Below are positions 1 to 9,653 of a stretch of 64,000 nucleotides of DNA, piece by piece (position 1 is the stretch's first letter; every line of letters starts with the position of its first letter). The notes beneath the pieces are model-generated. The model ran no database searches and had not been told where the DNA came from. It was given only the letters and a program-made list of their open reading frames with translations. The position numbers were made by a program, and so were the translations under genes. The stretch covers positions 62,001 to 126,000 of the forward strand of contig NZ_JABMKY010000004.1 in assembly GCF_013204845.1 (NCBI RefSeq). The letters are read 5' to 3'. Source of the DNA: Paenibacillus qinlingensis. Its GTDB lineage: Bacteria; Bacillota; Bacilli; Paenibacillales; NBRC-103111.

Positions 1-1395
1 GGCGTCCTCGGCCAGCCGCAGCTCGACCAGGCCCTTGAGCGCTTGCGCGCAAAGGGCCTATTCACGGGCGCCTCAGGCGAGCTCGAGGCGCTGCCGACCC
101 ACGGGCTGCTGCCGTACGCGTACGTGCTGATTGCGGGGCTCGGCCCCGCAATCACGCGCGATACGCTGCGCGCAGCCGCGGTCTTTGCAGCGCGCAAGAT
201 GCTCGCGCTGCAGTTCGAACGCTTGGCGCTGAAGCTGCCAAGCGGGTTCGACACCCGGTCAGCCGCCTCGGCGCTGACCGAAGGGCTGCTCCTCGGTACG
301 TACCGCATCGCGGCGTACCGCAAGAACGAGCCTGCGCGCGCAGAGCTGCGCCAGGCGGTGTTGCTCACAGAAGCGGCTGCGGATGCAGCGCTTCTGAAGC
401 AAGCGATCGCAGCCGCTGAGGCGGTTGCGGAGGGCACGAACTATGCCCGGGATCTCACGAACCTCCCGGGCAACAAGCTTGTGCCGGCTTCCCTCGCAGA
501 GGAATCCATCAAACTCGCCCAGCACTATGGCTTCGCCATAGAAGTGCTGGATGAGCACGAAATCGCCGCCCGCGGGATGGGCGGCCTCACGGCGGTGGGC
601 GCGGGCAGCGTCCACCCGCCCCGCATGATCACCCTGCGTTACACGGGTGATCCGGGCAATGCCGACGTGCTGGGCCTCGTCGGCAAGGGCGTGACCTTCG
701 ATACCGGCGGTATCTCGATGAAAAAGCCCGACGGCATGGAAGAAATGATCAGTGATATGGGCGGAGCCGCCACTCTGCTCGGTGCTCTGCACGTCGTCGG
801 TCAATTGAAGCCGAAGGTGAATCTGGTTGTGGTTATTCCCGCAGCGGAGAATATGACGTCAGGTACGGCATACCGTCCTGGTGACATCGTCACGATGCTC
901 AGCGGGCATTCCGTGGAGGTGCTGAATACCGACGCGGAGGGTCGTATTATTTTGGCAGAGGGAATCACCTACGCGAAAGCGCAAGGGGCGAACCGCCTGA
1001 TCGACGTAGCGACATTAACGGGCGCAATTTTGATCTCGTTTGCTGATATCGCAACAGGGGCTGTTACGAATGACGATGAATTCATAAAGCCATTTCTGCA
1101 AGCAGCAGGGGCTGCTGGTGAGAAAGTATGGCAGCTTCCGAACTATCCAGAATACCGTGCGATGTTGAAAAGTGACGTAGCGGATATCAAAAACGCGACC
1201 TCCTCTGACCGTTGGGCAGGCGCAATTACAGCGGGGCTGTTCATTGGATACTTCGCGGAAGAAACGCCGTGGATCCATCTGGATACCGGTGGCACAGCTT
1301 GGCTATGGTCGGCCAAAGGCATCGAGCCCAAAGGGGCAACCGGTGTTATGGTTCGTACGTTAGCGGCGTATTTGTGCGGGGAGCTCCTCACTTAA
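1..1395 (+). CDS. pepA: Leucyl aminopeptidase (M17), 5' end cut by window
   Basis: Cytosolic M17 aminopeptidase that removes N-terminal residues from peptides using two metal ions. The reading frame is open from base 1, so the N-terminal part lies outside the window. The family signature NTDAEGR is at bases 924-944, and the metal-binding/catalytic stretch GKGVTFDTGG is just after base 675; both look intact, as does the C-terminal domain. It converges on the next gene and ends in a shared hairpin terminator. Oddity: the first roughly 780 bases are much richer in G+C than the catalytic half (43 of 60 bases at 121-180 against 28 of 60 at 1021-1080). Identification is firm; the true start cannot be seen. 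Confidence 0.95.
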   Translation, partial: GVLGQPQLDQALERLRAKGLFTGASGELEALPTHGLLPYAYVLIAGLGPAITRDTLRAAAVFAARKMLALQFERLALKLPSGFDTRSAASALTEGLLLGTYRIAAYRKNEPARAELRQAVLLTEAAADAALLKQAIAAAEAVAEGTNYARDLTNLPGNKLVPASLAEESIKLAQHYGFAIEVLDEHEIAARGMGGLTAVGAGSVHPPRMITLRYTGDPGNADVLGLVGKGVTFDTGGISMKKPDGMEEMISDMGGAATLLGALHVVGQLKPKVNLVVVIPAAENMTSGTAYRPGDIVTMLSGHSVEVLNTDAEGRIILAEGITYAKAQGANRLIDVATLTGAILISFADIATGAVTNDDEFIKPFLQAAGAAGEKVWQLPNYPEYRAMLKSDVADIKNATSSDRWAGAITAGLFIGYFAEETPWIHLDTGGTAWLWSAKGIEPKGATGVMVRTLAAYLCGELLT

Positions 1396-1403
1396 TCTTT
1401 TCA

Positions 1404-1483
1404 AAAAAAATCACCCACGCTTGAAACCTCTCTGACCTACTTGTTATGTGTAGGCAGAGATCTCAAGCGTTGGGTGATTTTTA
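1404..1483. terminator. Bidirectional hairpin terminator
   Basis: Long stem between two convergent genes: AAAAATCACCCACGCTTGA pairs with its near-exact complement at 1463-1483 (one bulged base), and the inner stem TCTCTG/CAGAGA plus CCTAC/GTAGG extends it. A-rich on the left and T-rich on the right, so it can terminate both strands. Confidence 0.9.
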
Positions 1484-1496
1484 TATTATGCGGCTA

Positions 1497-2051
1497 TTAG
1501 GCCCCAACCTGTTGGCCCACTGAGGCGGCTTGTTTAAAGTTGGTTTGCAGCAATTCTTCAATATCCGAAGTACGAATAATTAGGCGATTTACTTCATTGG
1601 TTGTATAAGAGAGCTGTTCAGTGCGCTGCTCGAGCTGGGATAAGGAAATGCCGATCCAGTGTTTCTTGCGACGATGCTTGAACAGATCGTATTTGAGTAC
1701 GGTAAGCGTTGCCGCAAATGGATCTGGCTTGACATACACATCTTTCATGTTATCTGCCAAATTGAAGAAAAGCTTGCCGCCATTCCATTTGACATAACCT
1801 GGTTCAAAAAGAATCACGAGAAAATCAGTATCTCCGCCGTCCTTGTTTTCCATCGAAATAAGGCGTACAGCGCCATTCCCTTTGGGCTTAATATATTGAT
1901 TCACGCGGATATCAGGTAAAAAAGGCACGACAAGAATCGGGCAAACACTAGCGATATACAAATAAGTAGTTGACTCAAATTTCATAGAGAGTACAATGAA
2001 AATCAAAAAGAGCAACAATGTTGCCAGCAAACCCCAATATTTAGGTTTCAT
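1497..2051 (-). CDS. Two-TM membrane protein of unknown function
   Basis: A 184-aa protein I do not recognise. Residues 6-24 and about 29-47 are hydrophobic and likely form an N-terminal membrane hairpin. The rest is soluble, with a beta-rich middle and a basic stretch FKHRRKKHW near residue 125, followed by a helical tail. The architecture (short membrane anchor plus cytosolic domain) resembles small PH-like membrane proteins of Firmicutes, but no motif proves this. Only a weak GGCGGG lies upstream of the ATG. It is convergent with pepA and stands alone. Confidence 0.7.
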   Translation of the reverse strand: MKPKYWGLLATLLLFLIFIVLSMKFESTTYLYIASVCPILVVPFLPDIRVNQYIKPKGNGAVRLISMENKDGGDTDFLVILFEPGYVKWNGGKLFFNLADNMKDVYVKPDPFAATLTVLKYDLFKHRRKKHWIGISLSQLEQRTEQLSYTTNEVNRLIIRTSDIEELLQTNFKQAASVGQQVGA

Positions 2052-2110
2052 AAGTTTACGATGATCCCGCCTGACATGATAGATTAGGTAGTCTCTCCTA
2101 TTTTAACATA

Positions 2111-2150
2111 TGCAACCCATAGGTTGTAAACTATTAGATCCTGCAACCTT
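2111..2150. promoter_or_regulatory. Operator-like inverted repeat before MFS gene
   Basis: TGCAACC-CAT-AGGTTGTA (2111-2128) is a near-perfect inverted repeat, and TGCAACC recurs at 2142-2148. It lies 20-60 bases before the MFS start in the divergent gap with the membrane protein gene. Probably a repressor or activator site; the binder is unknown. Confidence 0.35.
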
Positions 2151-2173
2151 GCTAGACAGACAAAAGGAGTTTT

Positions 2174-3457
2174 ATGCCTATGAAACTATTTGATCCAAAC
2201 GCGCGCAAACCGAAGAAAAAAATGTCCACCTACCGTAAAAGTTTGCTCGTCGCGACATTTGAGGGCTTTCCTGCTGTTATTATTTTTCAACTGCTTGGCG
2301 GACCGTTCCTAACCGGTTACTTGATTTACTTGGGCGCAAGCTCCACCGAGATAGGACTTATTCTAGCGATCACGACAGTCGTGAATATCGTGCAAATTGC
2401 GATGGCGGTCGTCATGCAGAAATTCCGAAATCGGAAGCGCATGTTGATTATTTTTGGATCTACCCATCGTGTATTATGGGCTTGTGTAGGTTTAATTCCT
2501 TTTGTCTTACCGCAAGAGTATTGGGTGGTCACTTATATGATTCTGTACACTGCTGCGCATCTAGGGAATGCGGCTGGGGGAATTGTGTGGACCTCACTGA
2601 TTAGTGATGCGGTACCTGGACCGATACGTGGACGTTATTTTGGACTACGCAATACGATTCTGGGTGGCGTGAGCTCGCTGGCGCTATTCGTGGGCGGTCA
2701 GATTCTCGATAAGTATCCAGGAGAGACGGGTTTCAATTACATTTTCATGATCGTAAGTGTCTGTGTGGTTCTTAACGTAATTGCTTACTTTTTATACCCG
2801 AATCCGCCTTTCGAGCCTTCAACAGCATCCAACCCAGTGGGTATGCTCCAGAAGCCATTAATGGATCGTGCATTTCTTAAAGCGATTATTTTTCTAGCTG
2901 CCTTCCTCTTCGTACAAGGATTGACCGTGCCTCTTTTCTCCTACGTCATGCTGAAGTTGATGAACATTTCCTATGGAACTGTTTCCTATATTACAGTGGT
3001 ACATACCTTAGTCATGATGGCTAGCTATTATGTTTGGGGAAATTTGAATGCTCGATTCTCGGCGCAAACTTTGCTATTATGGTCGTTACCGATCATTGCG
3101 TTAGCTTGTTTACTATGGGGAGCTATCGCCTTCATTCCAGCTGTTGTCGTGCTGTTCTTGGTTCATATCGTGCTCGGCATTGGCTTGGGAGGCTTCAATC
3201 AAATGGTTTTTGCTTTTACAATTGGGGATACGCCAAAGAGTGAGCGTCCGATGTATATTGCCACCTACTCGGCGATTACAGGCTTTGCGGCTTTCTTGGG
3301 ACCTGTTGCAGGCGGGAAGATTTACGCACTAATTGTGGATCAACCTGAGTGGGTGCAGGTGTATGGCGTATCCACGATAGTTGGCGCTATCTTGCTCATA
3401 CTTGGCTTGTGGGTAGGACGTTATGTATTACGAACAGAGATAAGGAGTGGCGTTTAG
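2174..3457 (+). CDS. MFS transporter
   Basis: 427-aa major facilitator superfamily permease with about 12 hydrophobic segments and the usual basic cytoplasmic loop after TM2 (FRNRKRM). Substrate unknown. A clear AAAGGAG sits 5 bases before the ATG. The next gene, a Gfo/Idh/MocA oxidoreductase, starts one base after this stop, so the two are surely co-transcribed. That pairing suggests uptake of a sugar, polyol or derivative that the oxidoreductase then acts on, but an efflux role cannot be excluded. Confidence 0.85.
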   Translation: MPMKLFDPNARKPKKKMSTYRKSLLVATFEGFPAVIIFQLLGGPFLTGYLIYLGASSTEIGLILAITTVVNIVQIAMAVVMQKFRNRKRMLIIFGSTHRVLWACVGLIPFVLPQEYWVVTYMILYTAAHLGNAAGGIVWTSLISDAVPGPIRGRYFGLRNTILGGVSSLALFVGGQILDKYPGETGFNYIFMIVSVCVVLNVIAYFLYPNPPFEPSTASNPVGMLQKPLMDRAFLKAIIFLAAFLFVQGLTVPLFSYVMLKLMNISYGTVSYITVVHTLVMMASYYVWGNLNARFSAQTLLLWSLPIIALACLLWGAIAFIPAVVVLFLVHIVLGIGLGGFNQMVFAFTIGDTPKSERPMYIATYSAITGFAAFLGPVAGGKIYALIVDQPEWVQVYGVSTIVGAILLILGLWVGRYVLRTEIRSGV

Positions 3458-3458
3458 C

Positions 3459-4382
3459 ATGTCCAAAAAAAGGATTGGCCTCATCGGCCTAGGCGATATT
3501 GCGCAAAAAGTATACTTACCGCTGCTTTCCGTCAATGAACGGGTGGACCTTGTTGGCATTATGAGCTCTACGGCTGCGACCGTTGAACGTATGAAAATAA
3601 AGTATAGAGTACCTTTCGGAACGACACAATTGGATGAATTATTAGCGCTTGGGTTGGATGCTGTTTTCGTACATAGTCCGACGTCAACGCATTATGATAT
3701 TGCTATGAAATGTATGTTGCATGGCGTTGCCGTATATGTAGATAAACCGCTTTCGTATACTTGGGCAGAATCGGTGGAGATGGCTTCCTATGCGGAGCGC
3801 AAAGGTGTGCTGCTAGCTGCGGGTTTTAACCGTCGCTATGCTCCTCTTTACATGGAGGCCAAGGCATGGTTACAGGAAGCGGGCGGATTTGATGTGGCTT
3901 CAGCCGTCAAACATCGTACCAAGCTGCAAGGACATAGCGCCAAAGAAACGTTGTATGATGATCTGATCCACATGCTGGACACGTTACTTTGGTTAGGAGA
4001 AAGCTCCTACGAAGTGAGGGCCTCCCATCAACAAATAGATGATAGCGGCAAGCTGCTGCATGCCTCTGGCACGCTAGGTTTTGGTTCGGCGACAGGTTCC
4101 TATAGTATGGTTAGACTCGCTGGCGTTGATTTGGAAAAGGTGGAGCTGCATGGCAGCGGAAGATCTGTCGAGGTGACGAATTTGGAGTCAGCGGTCTTTT
4201 ATGATAGGAATGCCGCTCCGCGCCTGCGCACCTTCGGCAGCTGGGACACGGTGCTGGAGCGTAGAGGATTCGCTGGTGTCGTCCAGCATTTCTTGGATTC
4301 ACTGGATAATCCGAATGCTTGCGGCATTCGGGGGGATCGGGTGCTGGCTTCGCATGAGCTGGTGGAGAAGCTGTCGGTGTAA
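3459..4382 (+). CDS. Gfo/Idh/MocA family oxidoreductase
   Basis: NAD(P)-dependent sugar or polyol dehydrogenase-like protein of about 307 aa. The N-terminal Rossmann motif GLIGLGDIA is at residues 7-15 and the family's EKP motif appears as DKP at residues 95-97. The C-terminal alpha/beta domain is somewhat short. I place the start at ATG 3459, with AAGGAG 11 bases upstream; a GTG at 3447 would overlap the MFS gene and is less likely. Partner of the MFS transporter. Substrate cannot be told from sequence. Confidence 0.85.
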   Translation: MSKKRIGLIGLGDIAQKVYLPLLSVNERVDLVGIMSSTAATVERMKIKYRVPFGTTQLDELLALGLDAVFVHSPTSTHYDIAMKCMLHGVAVYVDKPLSYTWAESVEMASYAERKGVLLAAGFNRRYAPLYMEAKAWLQEAGGFDVASAVKHRTKLQGHSAKETLYDDLIHMLDTLLWLGESSYEVRASHQQIDDSGKLLHASGTLGFGSATGSYSMVRLAGVDLEKVELHGSGRSVEVTNLESAVFYDRNAAPRLRTFGSWDTVLERRGFAGVVQHFLDSLDNPNACGIRGDRVLASHELVEKLSV

Positions 4383-4466
4383 GAGAGACTAACCCTACAT
4401 CCAACCGACTGTGGACAATCTCTCATCCAACCTACTGACGACAGTTGTTGTGAGATTGTGGAAGTC

Positions 4467-4650
4467 GATTAGTTCGAATTTTCCTGCTTAAATAGGAGAT
4501 TTGGAAGAGATTAGCAGCAGTAGTCCGATTTGGCCTACTTAAAATGCCCGATACCGGCGGTCACCTCGGAAATTGGTGAAATAGTTCGGTAAAATCGAAC
4601 TAATCGATCATCGGGTGGGACTGGATGCCATTTAGTTCGATTATTTCGGA
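4467..4650. repeat. Intergenic keyword array, TAGTTCGA type
   Basis: In the 392-base gap between convergent genes the keyword TAGT(T/C)CGA or TAGTTCGG starts at 4470, 4521, 4582 and 4633, giving spacings of 51, 61 and 51 bases. An inverted copy (CGAACTA) follows the third copy at about 4597-4603. No open frame here looks like a gene. Similar arrays with other keywords occur at five further places in the window. Confidence 0.65.
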
Positions 4651-4689
4651 CTAATGATTGCAAATGAGTGCAAATAGCCCGACGGACAT

Positions 4690-4738
4690 AAAAAGGCTGA
4701 TTCCAAAAGTAGCTATCTACTTCTGGAATCAGCCTTTT
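4690..4738. terminator. Hairpin terminator after gcvPB
   Basis: Perfect stem AAAAGGCTGATTCCA with complement TGGAATCAGCCTTTT, extended by the inner pair AAGTAG/CTACTT around a CTAT loop. A-run on the left and T-run on the right make it functional for the gcv operon (minus strand) and usable from the plus strand. Confidence 0.9.
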
Positions 4739-4774
4739 CACGCATTACGTGATTCAGATGTATGTGGTTTGTGA

Positions 4775-6232
4775 TTACCCGCACGTACAGTTCAGAACTG
4801 GCTTCCGAGCGGCCAATGCCTCATCCATCCGACTGACGACCGTCGTGTAAGGGGCATTTTTAACCAACTCTGGCGTCTCTTCTGCTTCTTTGGCGATGGC
4901 GATCATCGTATCGATGAAGCTATCCAAGGTTTGCTTGCTTTCTGTTTCCGTTGGCTCGATCATAATACATTCTTCCACGCTGAGCGGGAAGTAGATCGTT
5001 GGCGGGTGGTAGCCGAAGTCGAGCAGTCTTTTGGCAATATCGAGTGTACGTACGCCCAGCTTCTTCTGGCGATTCCCAGATAGCACGAATTCGTGCTTGC
5101 AGAAGCGGGGATGCGGAACATCGAAATACGGCGTTAACCGAGCTAGCATATAGTTGGCGTTCAACACAGCGTATTCGGATACTTTGCGCAAGCCTTCCGG
5201 ACCGAGCGTACGAATGTAGGTATAGGCACGCACGAGGATGCCGAAGTTGCCGTAGTAGCCTTTGACGCGACCGATGGACTGTGGATAGTTGTAGTCGAAA
5301 TAGAAGCTGTTATCCTCCCGTTTGGCGACAAGTGGTGTTGGCAAAAAGGGAATTAGCCGCTCTTTGACGCCGACAGGGCCAGCGCCAGGGCCGCCGCCAC
5401 CGTGCGGTGTGCTCATGGTTTTGTGCAGGTTGAGATGGACGACATCGAAGCCCATGTCCCCTGGTCGCGTGATGCCCATAATGGCATTCGCGTTCGCGCC
5501 ATCATAGTAGAGCAGTCCGCCTGCGGCATGCACGATTTCGGCGATCTCGACGATTTGTTCTTCGAACAAACCGAGGGTGTTCGGGTTCGTCAACATGAGA
5601 GCGGCTGTATCGGAACCGACGGCACGGCGCAACTCGTCGAGATTCACGAGGCCGCGCTCATCAGATTTAATCGTCACCGTTTGGAATCCAGCAACTGTTG
5701 CACTGGCTGGATTCGTGCCATGCGCGGAATCCGGACAGATAACCTTGGTACGATGCTCGCCGCGGCTTTCGTGATAAGAGCGGATCATCATGAGTCCCGT
5801 CCATTCACCATGAGCCCCAGCCGCAGGCTGCAAGGTTACGCGATCCATTCCCGTGATCGCTTCGAGATCATGCTGGAGATTGTACAGCAGCTCCATGGCA
5901 CCTTGTATCGATTCCTCTGGCTGATACGGGTGAATATGGGCGAAGCCGGGGAAGCGGGCGACGTCTTCGTTGATTTTGGGATTATATTTCATCGTACATG
6001 AGCCTAACGGATAGAAACCATTATCCACACCGAAGTTGCGACGAGAAAGCGCCGTGTAGTGGCGGATGACATCGACTTCATATACTTCGGGCAGGTCAGG
6101 TTCTAGCTGCCGGCGAAATTTGGCAGGAAGAAGTTCATCGATGTTCATGTCGGGAACATCCGATTCGGGTAAGGAATAGGCGACGCGTCCAGGATGGCTC
6201 ATTTCGAAAATAAGTGCTTTTTCGTTGTTCAT
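4775..6232 (-). CDS. gcvPB: Glycine dehydrogenase (decarboxylating) subunit 2
   Basis: PLP-carrying subunit of the P-protein of the glycine cleavage system, 485 aa. With GcvPA it decarboxylates glycine and passes the aminomethyl group to lipoyl-GcvH. The PLP-lysine region [19 protein letters not shown] is present, as is the glycine-rich stretch after it. It starts inside the end of gcvPA (4-base overlap), so the subunits are probably translationally coupled. The C-terminal residues NCTCG are cysteine-rich. Last gene of the riboswitch-controlled operon, followed by a strong terminator. Confidence 0.97.
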   Translation of the reverse strand: MNNEKALIFEMSHPGRVAYSLPESDVPDMNIDELLPAKFRRQLEPDLPEVYEVDVIRHYTALSRRNFGVDNGFYPLGSCTMKYNPKINEDVARFPGFAHIHPYQPEESIQGAMELLYNLQHDLEAITGMDRVTLQPAAGAHGEWTGLMMIRSYHESRGEHRTKVICPDSAHGTNPASATVAGFQTVTIKSDERGLVNLDELRRAVGSDTAALMLTNPNTLGLFEEQIVEIAEIVHAAGGLLYYDGANANAIMGITRPGDMGFDVVHLNLHKTMSTPHGGGGPGAGPVGVKERLIPFLPTPLVAKREDNSFYFDYNYPQSIGRVKGYYGNFGILVRAYTYIRTLGPEGLRKVSEYAVLNANYMLARLTPYFDVPHPRFCKHEFVLSGNRQKKLGVRTLDIAKRLLDFGYHPPTIYFPLSVEECIMIEPTETESKQTLDSFIDTMIAIAKEAEETPELVKNAPYTTVVSRMDEALAARKPVLNCTCG

Positions 6233-7584
6233 ACGAGTTCCTCCAATGCGGCTGCGAAGGCATCAATGTCTTCGCGTGTTCGTTGCTCGGTGACGGCGAT
6301 TAACATATGGCCGGCTAGCTCTGGATAGTCGCGGCCGAGATCGTAGCCGCCGATCATATTGCGCTGGAGGAGCTGGCGATTCAGCTCCTCGATATTCGTG
6401 CCGTCCGGCAGCTTGACGGCAAATTCATTAAAGTAGCTGCCTGCGAAGGGCAGCTCCAGCTTGGATGACGCGGTTAGGCGATTCGCCGCGTAATGGGCTT
6501 TGCGGACGTTAAGCGTGCCAACGTCCTGAATGCCTTGTTTGCCCATCGTGGACAAGTACACGGATGCGCAAAGCGCGAGAAGCGCTTGGTTGGAGCAGAT
6601 ATTCGACGTGGCTTTCTCACGTCGTATATGCTGCTCCCGCGCTTGCAGCGTAAGCACGAAACCGCGCTTGCCATCGCGGTCCACGGTTTGGCCCACGATG
6701 CGCCCCGGCATGCGGCGCATCCAGCTCTCCGCGACGGCGAAGTAGCCGCAGCTCGGTCCTCCCAGCGCAGCTGGGATGCCGAGCGGCTGGCAATCGCCGA
6801 CGACGATGTCAGCGCCGAGCTTGCCCGGCGCTTCGAGCAGCCCGAGCGTGAGCGGATTCGCGCTCACGACGAGCAGTGCGCCCGCGCCGTGCGCGAGCGG
6901 CTCCACAGCCGCGAGATCCTCCAAGCAGCCGAAGAAATTCGGCGATTGGAGGATGACGGCGGCAGCGTCGCTCTCGAGCTTGGACGCGAGATCGTCCAGA
7001 TCGGTTACACCTTCGGATGTAACCGCGATCTCGACGACGTCCAAGTTCAGCCCGCGGGCGGACGTGCGCAACACGGCGCGCGCTTCCGGGTGCACCGCGC
7101 GCGACACGAGCAGACGGCTGCGCTTCGTCGCGCCGCTGGCTAGTGCGCCAGCTTCGGCCAGCGCTGTGGCGCCATCGTACATCGAGGCGTTCGCCACGGC
7201 CATGCCGGTGAGCTCACAGATGTACGACTGAAACTCAAAAATAGCCTGCAATTCCCCCTGGCTAATTTCTGGTTGATAAGGCGTGTACGCTGTGTAGAAT
7301 TCTGAGCGTGAGATGACATGATTGATCACCACCGGAAGGTGATGATCGTAGATGCCAGCGCCGAGAAAGCTGGCGTAGCGCTGGAAATCCGCATTGCGCC
7401 CCGCCAACTCGCGCATATATCGAAGTAATCCCTGCTCACTGAGGGCATTCCCCACTTGCAGTTCACCCTGAAACCGCACCCCCTGCGGGATATCGCTAAA
7501 CATCTCTTCCATGGAGGAGATGCCGATGGTCTTTAGCATTTCCTTTTGATCCTGTTCCGTAATAGGCAAATAACGATGTTTCAT
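6229..7584 (-). CDS. gcvPA: Glycine dehydrogenase (decarboxylating) subunit 1
   Basis: 451-aa non-PLP-binding subunit of the two-subunit glycine decarboxylase typical of Firmicutes. The N-terminus ([17 protein letters not shown]) and segments such as [14 protein letters not shown] are characteristic. AAGGAG lies about 10 bases before the ATG, and the gap to gcvT is 35 bases. The segment at about 6340-7180 is far richer in G+C (42 of 60 bases at 6781-6840) than gcvT or gcvPB, which produces long meaningless open frames on the other strand. Confidence 0.97.
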   Translation of the reverse strand: MKHRYLPITEQDQKEMLKTIGISSMEEMFSDIPQGVRFQGELQVGNALSEQGLLRYMRELAGRNADFQRYASFLGAGIYDHHLPVVINHVISRSEFYTAYTPYQPEISQGELQAIFEFQSYICELTGMAVANASMYDGATALAEAGALASGATKRSRLLVSRAVHPEARAVLRTSARGLNLDVVEIAVTSEGVTDLDDLASKLESDAAAVILQSPNFFGCLEDLAAVEPLAHGAGALLVVSANPLTLGLLEAPGKLGADIVVGDCQPLGIPAALGGPSCGYFAVAESWMRRMPGRIVGQTVDRDGKRGFVLTLQAREQHIRREKATSNICSNQALLALCASVYLSTMGKQGIQDVGTLNVRKAHYAANRLTASSKLELPFAGSYFNEFAVKLPDGTNIEELNRQLLQRNMIGGYDLGRDYPELAGHMLIAVTEQRTREDIDAFAAALEELV

Positions 7585-7619
7585 AACCGAAGATGCTCCT
7601 TCCGACCCGGATTCGGGGA

Positions 7620-8708
7620 TTATTTCTTTTTGTGAAAAGGGGTAGAGACGACTGAAGCTTTCACTTGCGTGCCTCTAATCTCTACAAACACTTCCGCACC
7701 TAGGGTGCTATACGCGGCATCAATCAGAGCTAAGCCGACATTCGTTTTGTACGTTGGAGATTGCGTCCCTGTTGTTACTTCACCGATCTGTTTACCTTCA
7801 GCGTAAACGGCATAATGAGGACGCGGAATGCCGCGTTCTTGCATTTCAATACCGACAAGCTTGCGGGGGATGCCGTTTGTTTTTTGCTCCAATAGGGCAT
7901 CACGTCCGATGAAATCACCTTTACCCAGCTTTACAAAAAAGGAAAGCCCCGCCTCAAGCGGCGAAATCTCGGAGGATAGCTCCTGTCCGTAAAGGGGGAG
8001 TCGCGCTTCAAAGCGAAGCGTATCTCGAGCGCCTAAACCTGTTGGAAGGAGTCCATGCTCCTCGCCTGCTTCAAGCAGTTTCCGCCATAAGGGGATGGCA
8101 TCCTTTTGATCGACATAAAGCTCGAAACCATCTTCACCTGTATACCCAGTACGGGAAAGCAGCACTTTCACATCTCCAACTTTTACATCAGGAAGGAAAT
8201 GAAAGGTCTTTAAAGTCTGAAGTGGTGCGTCTGTCAATTTCGCTAAAATGGTAATTGCCTGAGGACCTTGTAGAGCCAGCAAGGCAGTATCATCAGAAAT
8301 GTTGCTCAGCTCGACCTGACCTGTCAGGTGCTGCTGCAGCCAAGCGATGTCTTTCTCGATATTAGAGGCATTGATAACGAGCATGTAATCATTGTCACTG
8401 AACTTGTAAACGAGCAGATCATCAACTACACCACCACTCGGGTAGCATAGGAGGCTGTACTGGCACTGTCCTTCTACCAGTTTGGACACATCATTCGTCG
8501 TGACGTGTTGTACAAATGCGAAAGCATCCGGGCCTTGAACGCGTACTTCGCCCATATGCGACACATCAAAAAGGCCCGCCTGCCCCCTGACAGCATCATG
8601 CTCTTTTTGAATGCCAGTGAATTGTACGGGCAGCTCCCAGCCGCCAAAATCAATGATTCGCGCGCCATATTCTGCGTAAATCGGGAAGAGCGGTGTTCGT
8701 TTCAGCAT
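7620..8708 (-). CDS. gcvT: Aminomethyltransferase (glycine cleavage T-protein)
   Basis: 362-aa T-protein that transfers the methylene carbon from aminomethyl-lipoyl-GcvH to tetrahydrofolate, releasing ammonia. The N-terminal GCV_T domain carries [17 protein letters not shown], and the C-terminal barrel domain ends with [10 protein letters not shown]; length is normal. GTGAGG precedes the ATG. First gene of the operon, directly below the tandem glycine riboswitch, so it should be switched on by excess glycine. Confidence 0.97.
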   Translation of the reverse strand: MLKRTPLFPIYAEYGARIIDFGGWELPVQFTGIQKEHDAVRGQAGLFDVSHMGEVRVQGPDAFAFVQHVTTNDVSKLVEGQCQYSLLCYPSGGVVDDLLVYKFSDNDYMLVINASNIEKDIAWLQQHLTGQVELSNISDDTALLALQGPQAITILAKLTDAPLQTLKTFHFLPDVKVGDVKVLLSRTGYTGEDGFELYVDQKDAIPLWRKLLEAGEEHGLLPTGLGARDTLRFEARLPLYGQELSSEISPLEAGLSFFVKLGKGDFIGRDALLEQKTNGIPRKLVGIEMQERGIPRPHYAVYAEGKQIGEVTTGTQSPTYKTNVGLALIDAAYSTLGAEVFVEIRGTQVKASVVSTPFHKKK

Positions 8709-8768
8709 GCAAATAACCTCACTTTTATTCGACTTATTTACCGTTGGTTATATTTCGAAAACACAAAT

Positions 8769-8809
8769 AGGAGCAAAAAGTATGCAACACAAACATACCT
8801 TTTGCCCCT
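8769..8809 (-). terminator. Riboswitch expression-platform hairpin
   Basis: On the minus strand AGGGGCAAAAGGTATG pairs (with G-U pairs) with CATACTTTTTGCTCCT, followed by ATTTGTGTTTT. It sits between the second glycine aptamer and gcvT, so it is the likely terminator that the glycine-bound riboswitch disables. The U-tract is imperfect. Confidence 0.65.
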
Positions 8810-8810
8810 G

Positions 8811-9010
8811 TCCTTTATACCTGAGAGTTGCCTAGAACGGGAGAATCTATGCATCTCACCGTTAAGTTTCCCCTTGGGTGTCCGATTTCCCGTGATTAAC
8901 GAGTGTTCGAAGCTCTCCAGAGTCGCGTCCGATACAGGTCCTTTTGCCTGAGAGATTCACCGCTCTGGGCTTACTCCTTCGGCGCTGCAACGTGCTCAGC
9001 AGTCTCTCCC
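8811..9010 (-). promoter_or_regulatory. Tandem glycine riboswitch (gcvT motif)
   Basis: Two consecutive glycine aptamers on the minus strand. Aptamer 1 (about 9010-8938) has the hallmark pieces GGGAGAGACTG, CCGAAGGAGTAAGCCC and AATCTCTCAGGCAAAAGGAC. Aptamer 2 (about 8925-8811) has CTGGAGAGC at its start and CAACTCTCAGGTA at its end, with a longer variable stem. In this class glycine binding raises expression of the glycine cleavage genes. Followed by a terminator-like hairpin and gcvT. Confidence 0.95.
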
Positions 9011-9052
9011 TGTATCCTCATTCGCCAATATTTAATTAGCCTATTTAACTTT

Positions 9053-9083
9053 ATTATGTGTCTAAATTGGTGTGAATTGTCAA
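9053..9083 (-). promoter_or_regulatory. Possible promoter of the gcv operon
   Basis: On the minus strand TTGACA (9083-9078) and CATAAT (9058-9053) are 19 bases apart, about 40 bases before the first aptamer. The -35 is consensus, but the spacer is longer than ideal. Confidence 0.45.
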
Positions 9084-9219
9084 CAATAACTTTTGATTTG
9101 GATGGTCAGTGGAGGTTATACCCGTTCCTTTCACAGCTTCTAGGACAGCCGTCTTGACTTTGATGTTCACAGTAGATTAAGCTAAAAGCAAAATTTGTAA
9201 GTAAGTGAGGCGTGGACTG

Positions 9220-9609
9220 ATGAGCAACGTACAAGCCAATTTGTTATACACCAAAGAGCACGAGTGGGTAGAGAAGCTATCGGATACGGTGGTTCGCATA
9301 GGGATTACCGATTTTGCACAAGATCAATTGGGTGATATTGTATTCGTAGAGCTCCCGAAAGTGGGCGCTTCTGTAACAGCGAATGAGAGTATTGGGAGTG
9401 TGGAGTCGGTCAAAACGGTTTCGGATATTTTCTGCCCGGTATCAGGCAAAGTAACGGCTGTGAACAGTACATTGGAAGGCTCGCCAGAACTGGTAAATAC
9501 AGCATCTTTCGGTGAAGGCTGGATGGTTGAGGTAGAAATCTCAGGACCTGAAGCCTTGGAAGGCTTATTGAGCGCTGCGGAATACGGTTCTTATATCGGT
9601 AACGACTAA
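9220..9609 (+). CDS. gcvH: Glycine cleavage H-protein
   Basis: 129-aa lipoyl carrier that shuttles the aminomethyl group between P- and T-proteins; GcvH also serves in lipoate relay in Firmicutes. The lipoylation lysine is K65 in SVESVKTVSD. I place the start at ATG 9220 with AGTGAGG 9 bases upstream; a GTG at 9205 is possible but gives an unusual N-terminus. It is divergent from the gcvT operon and lacks that riboswitch, so it is regulated separately. Confidence 0.96.
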   Translation: MSNVQANLLYTKEHEWVEKLSDTVVRIGITDFAQDQLGDIVFVELPKVGASVTANESIGSVESVKTVSDIFCPVSGKVTAVNSTLEGSPELVNTASFGEGWMVEVEISGPEALEGLLSAAEYGSYIGND

Positions 9610-9653
9610 GTTTGTTTGATTTCGATGAAAGTAGAACGGATGGAGGTTTTTCC

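Noticed and set aside
5402..6001. 199-aa open frame opposite gcvPB
   Set aside because: Antisense shadow of a well-identified gene; no recognisable protein features.
6493..7143. 216-aa open frame on the plus strand opposite gcvPA
   Set aside because: By-product of the G+C-rich patch in gcvPA; no ribosome site, and the protein is low-complexity Arg/Ala-rich.
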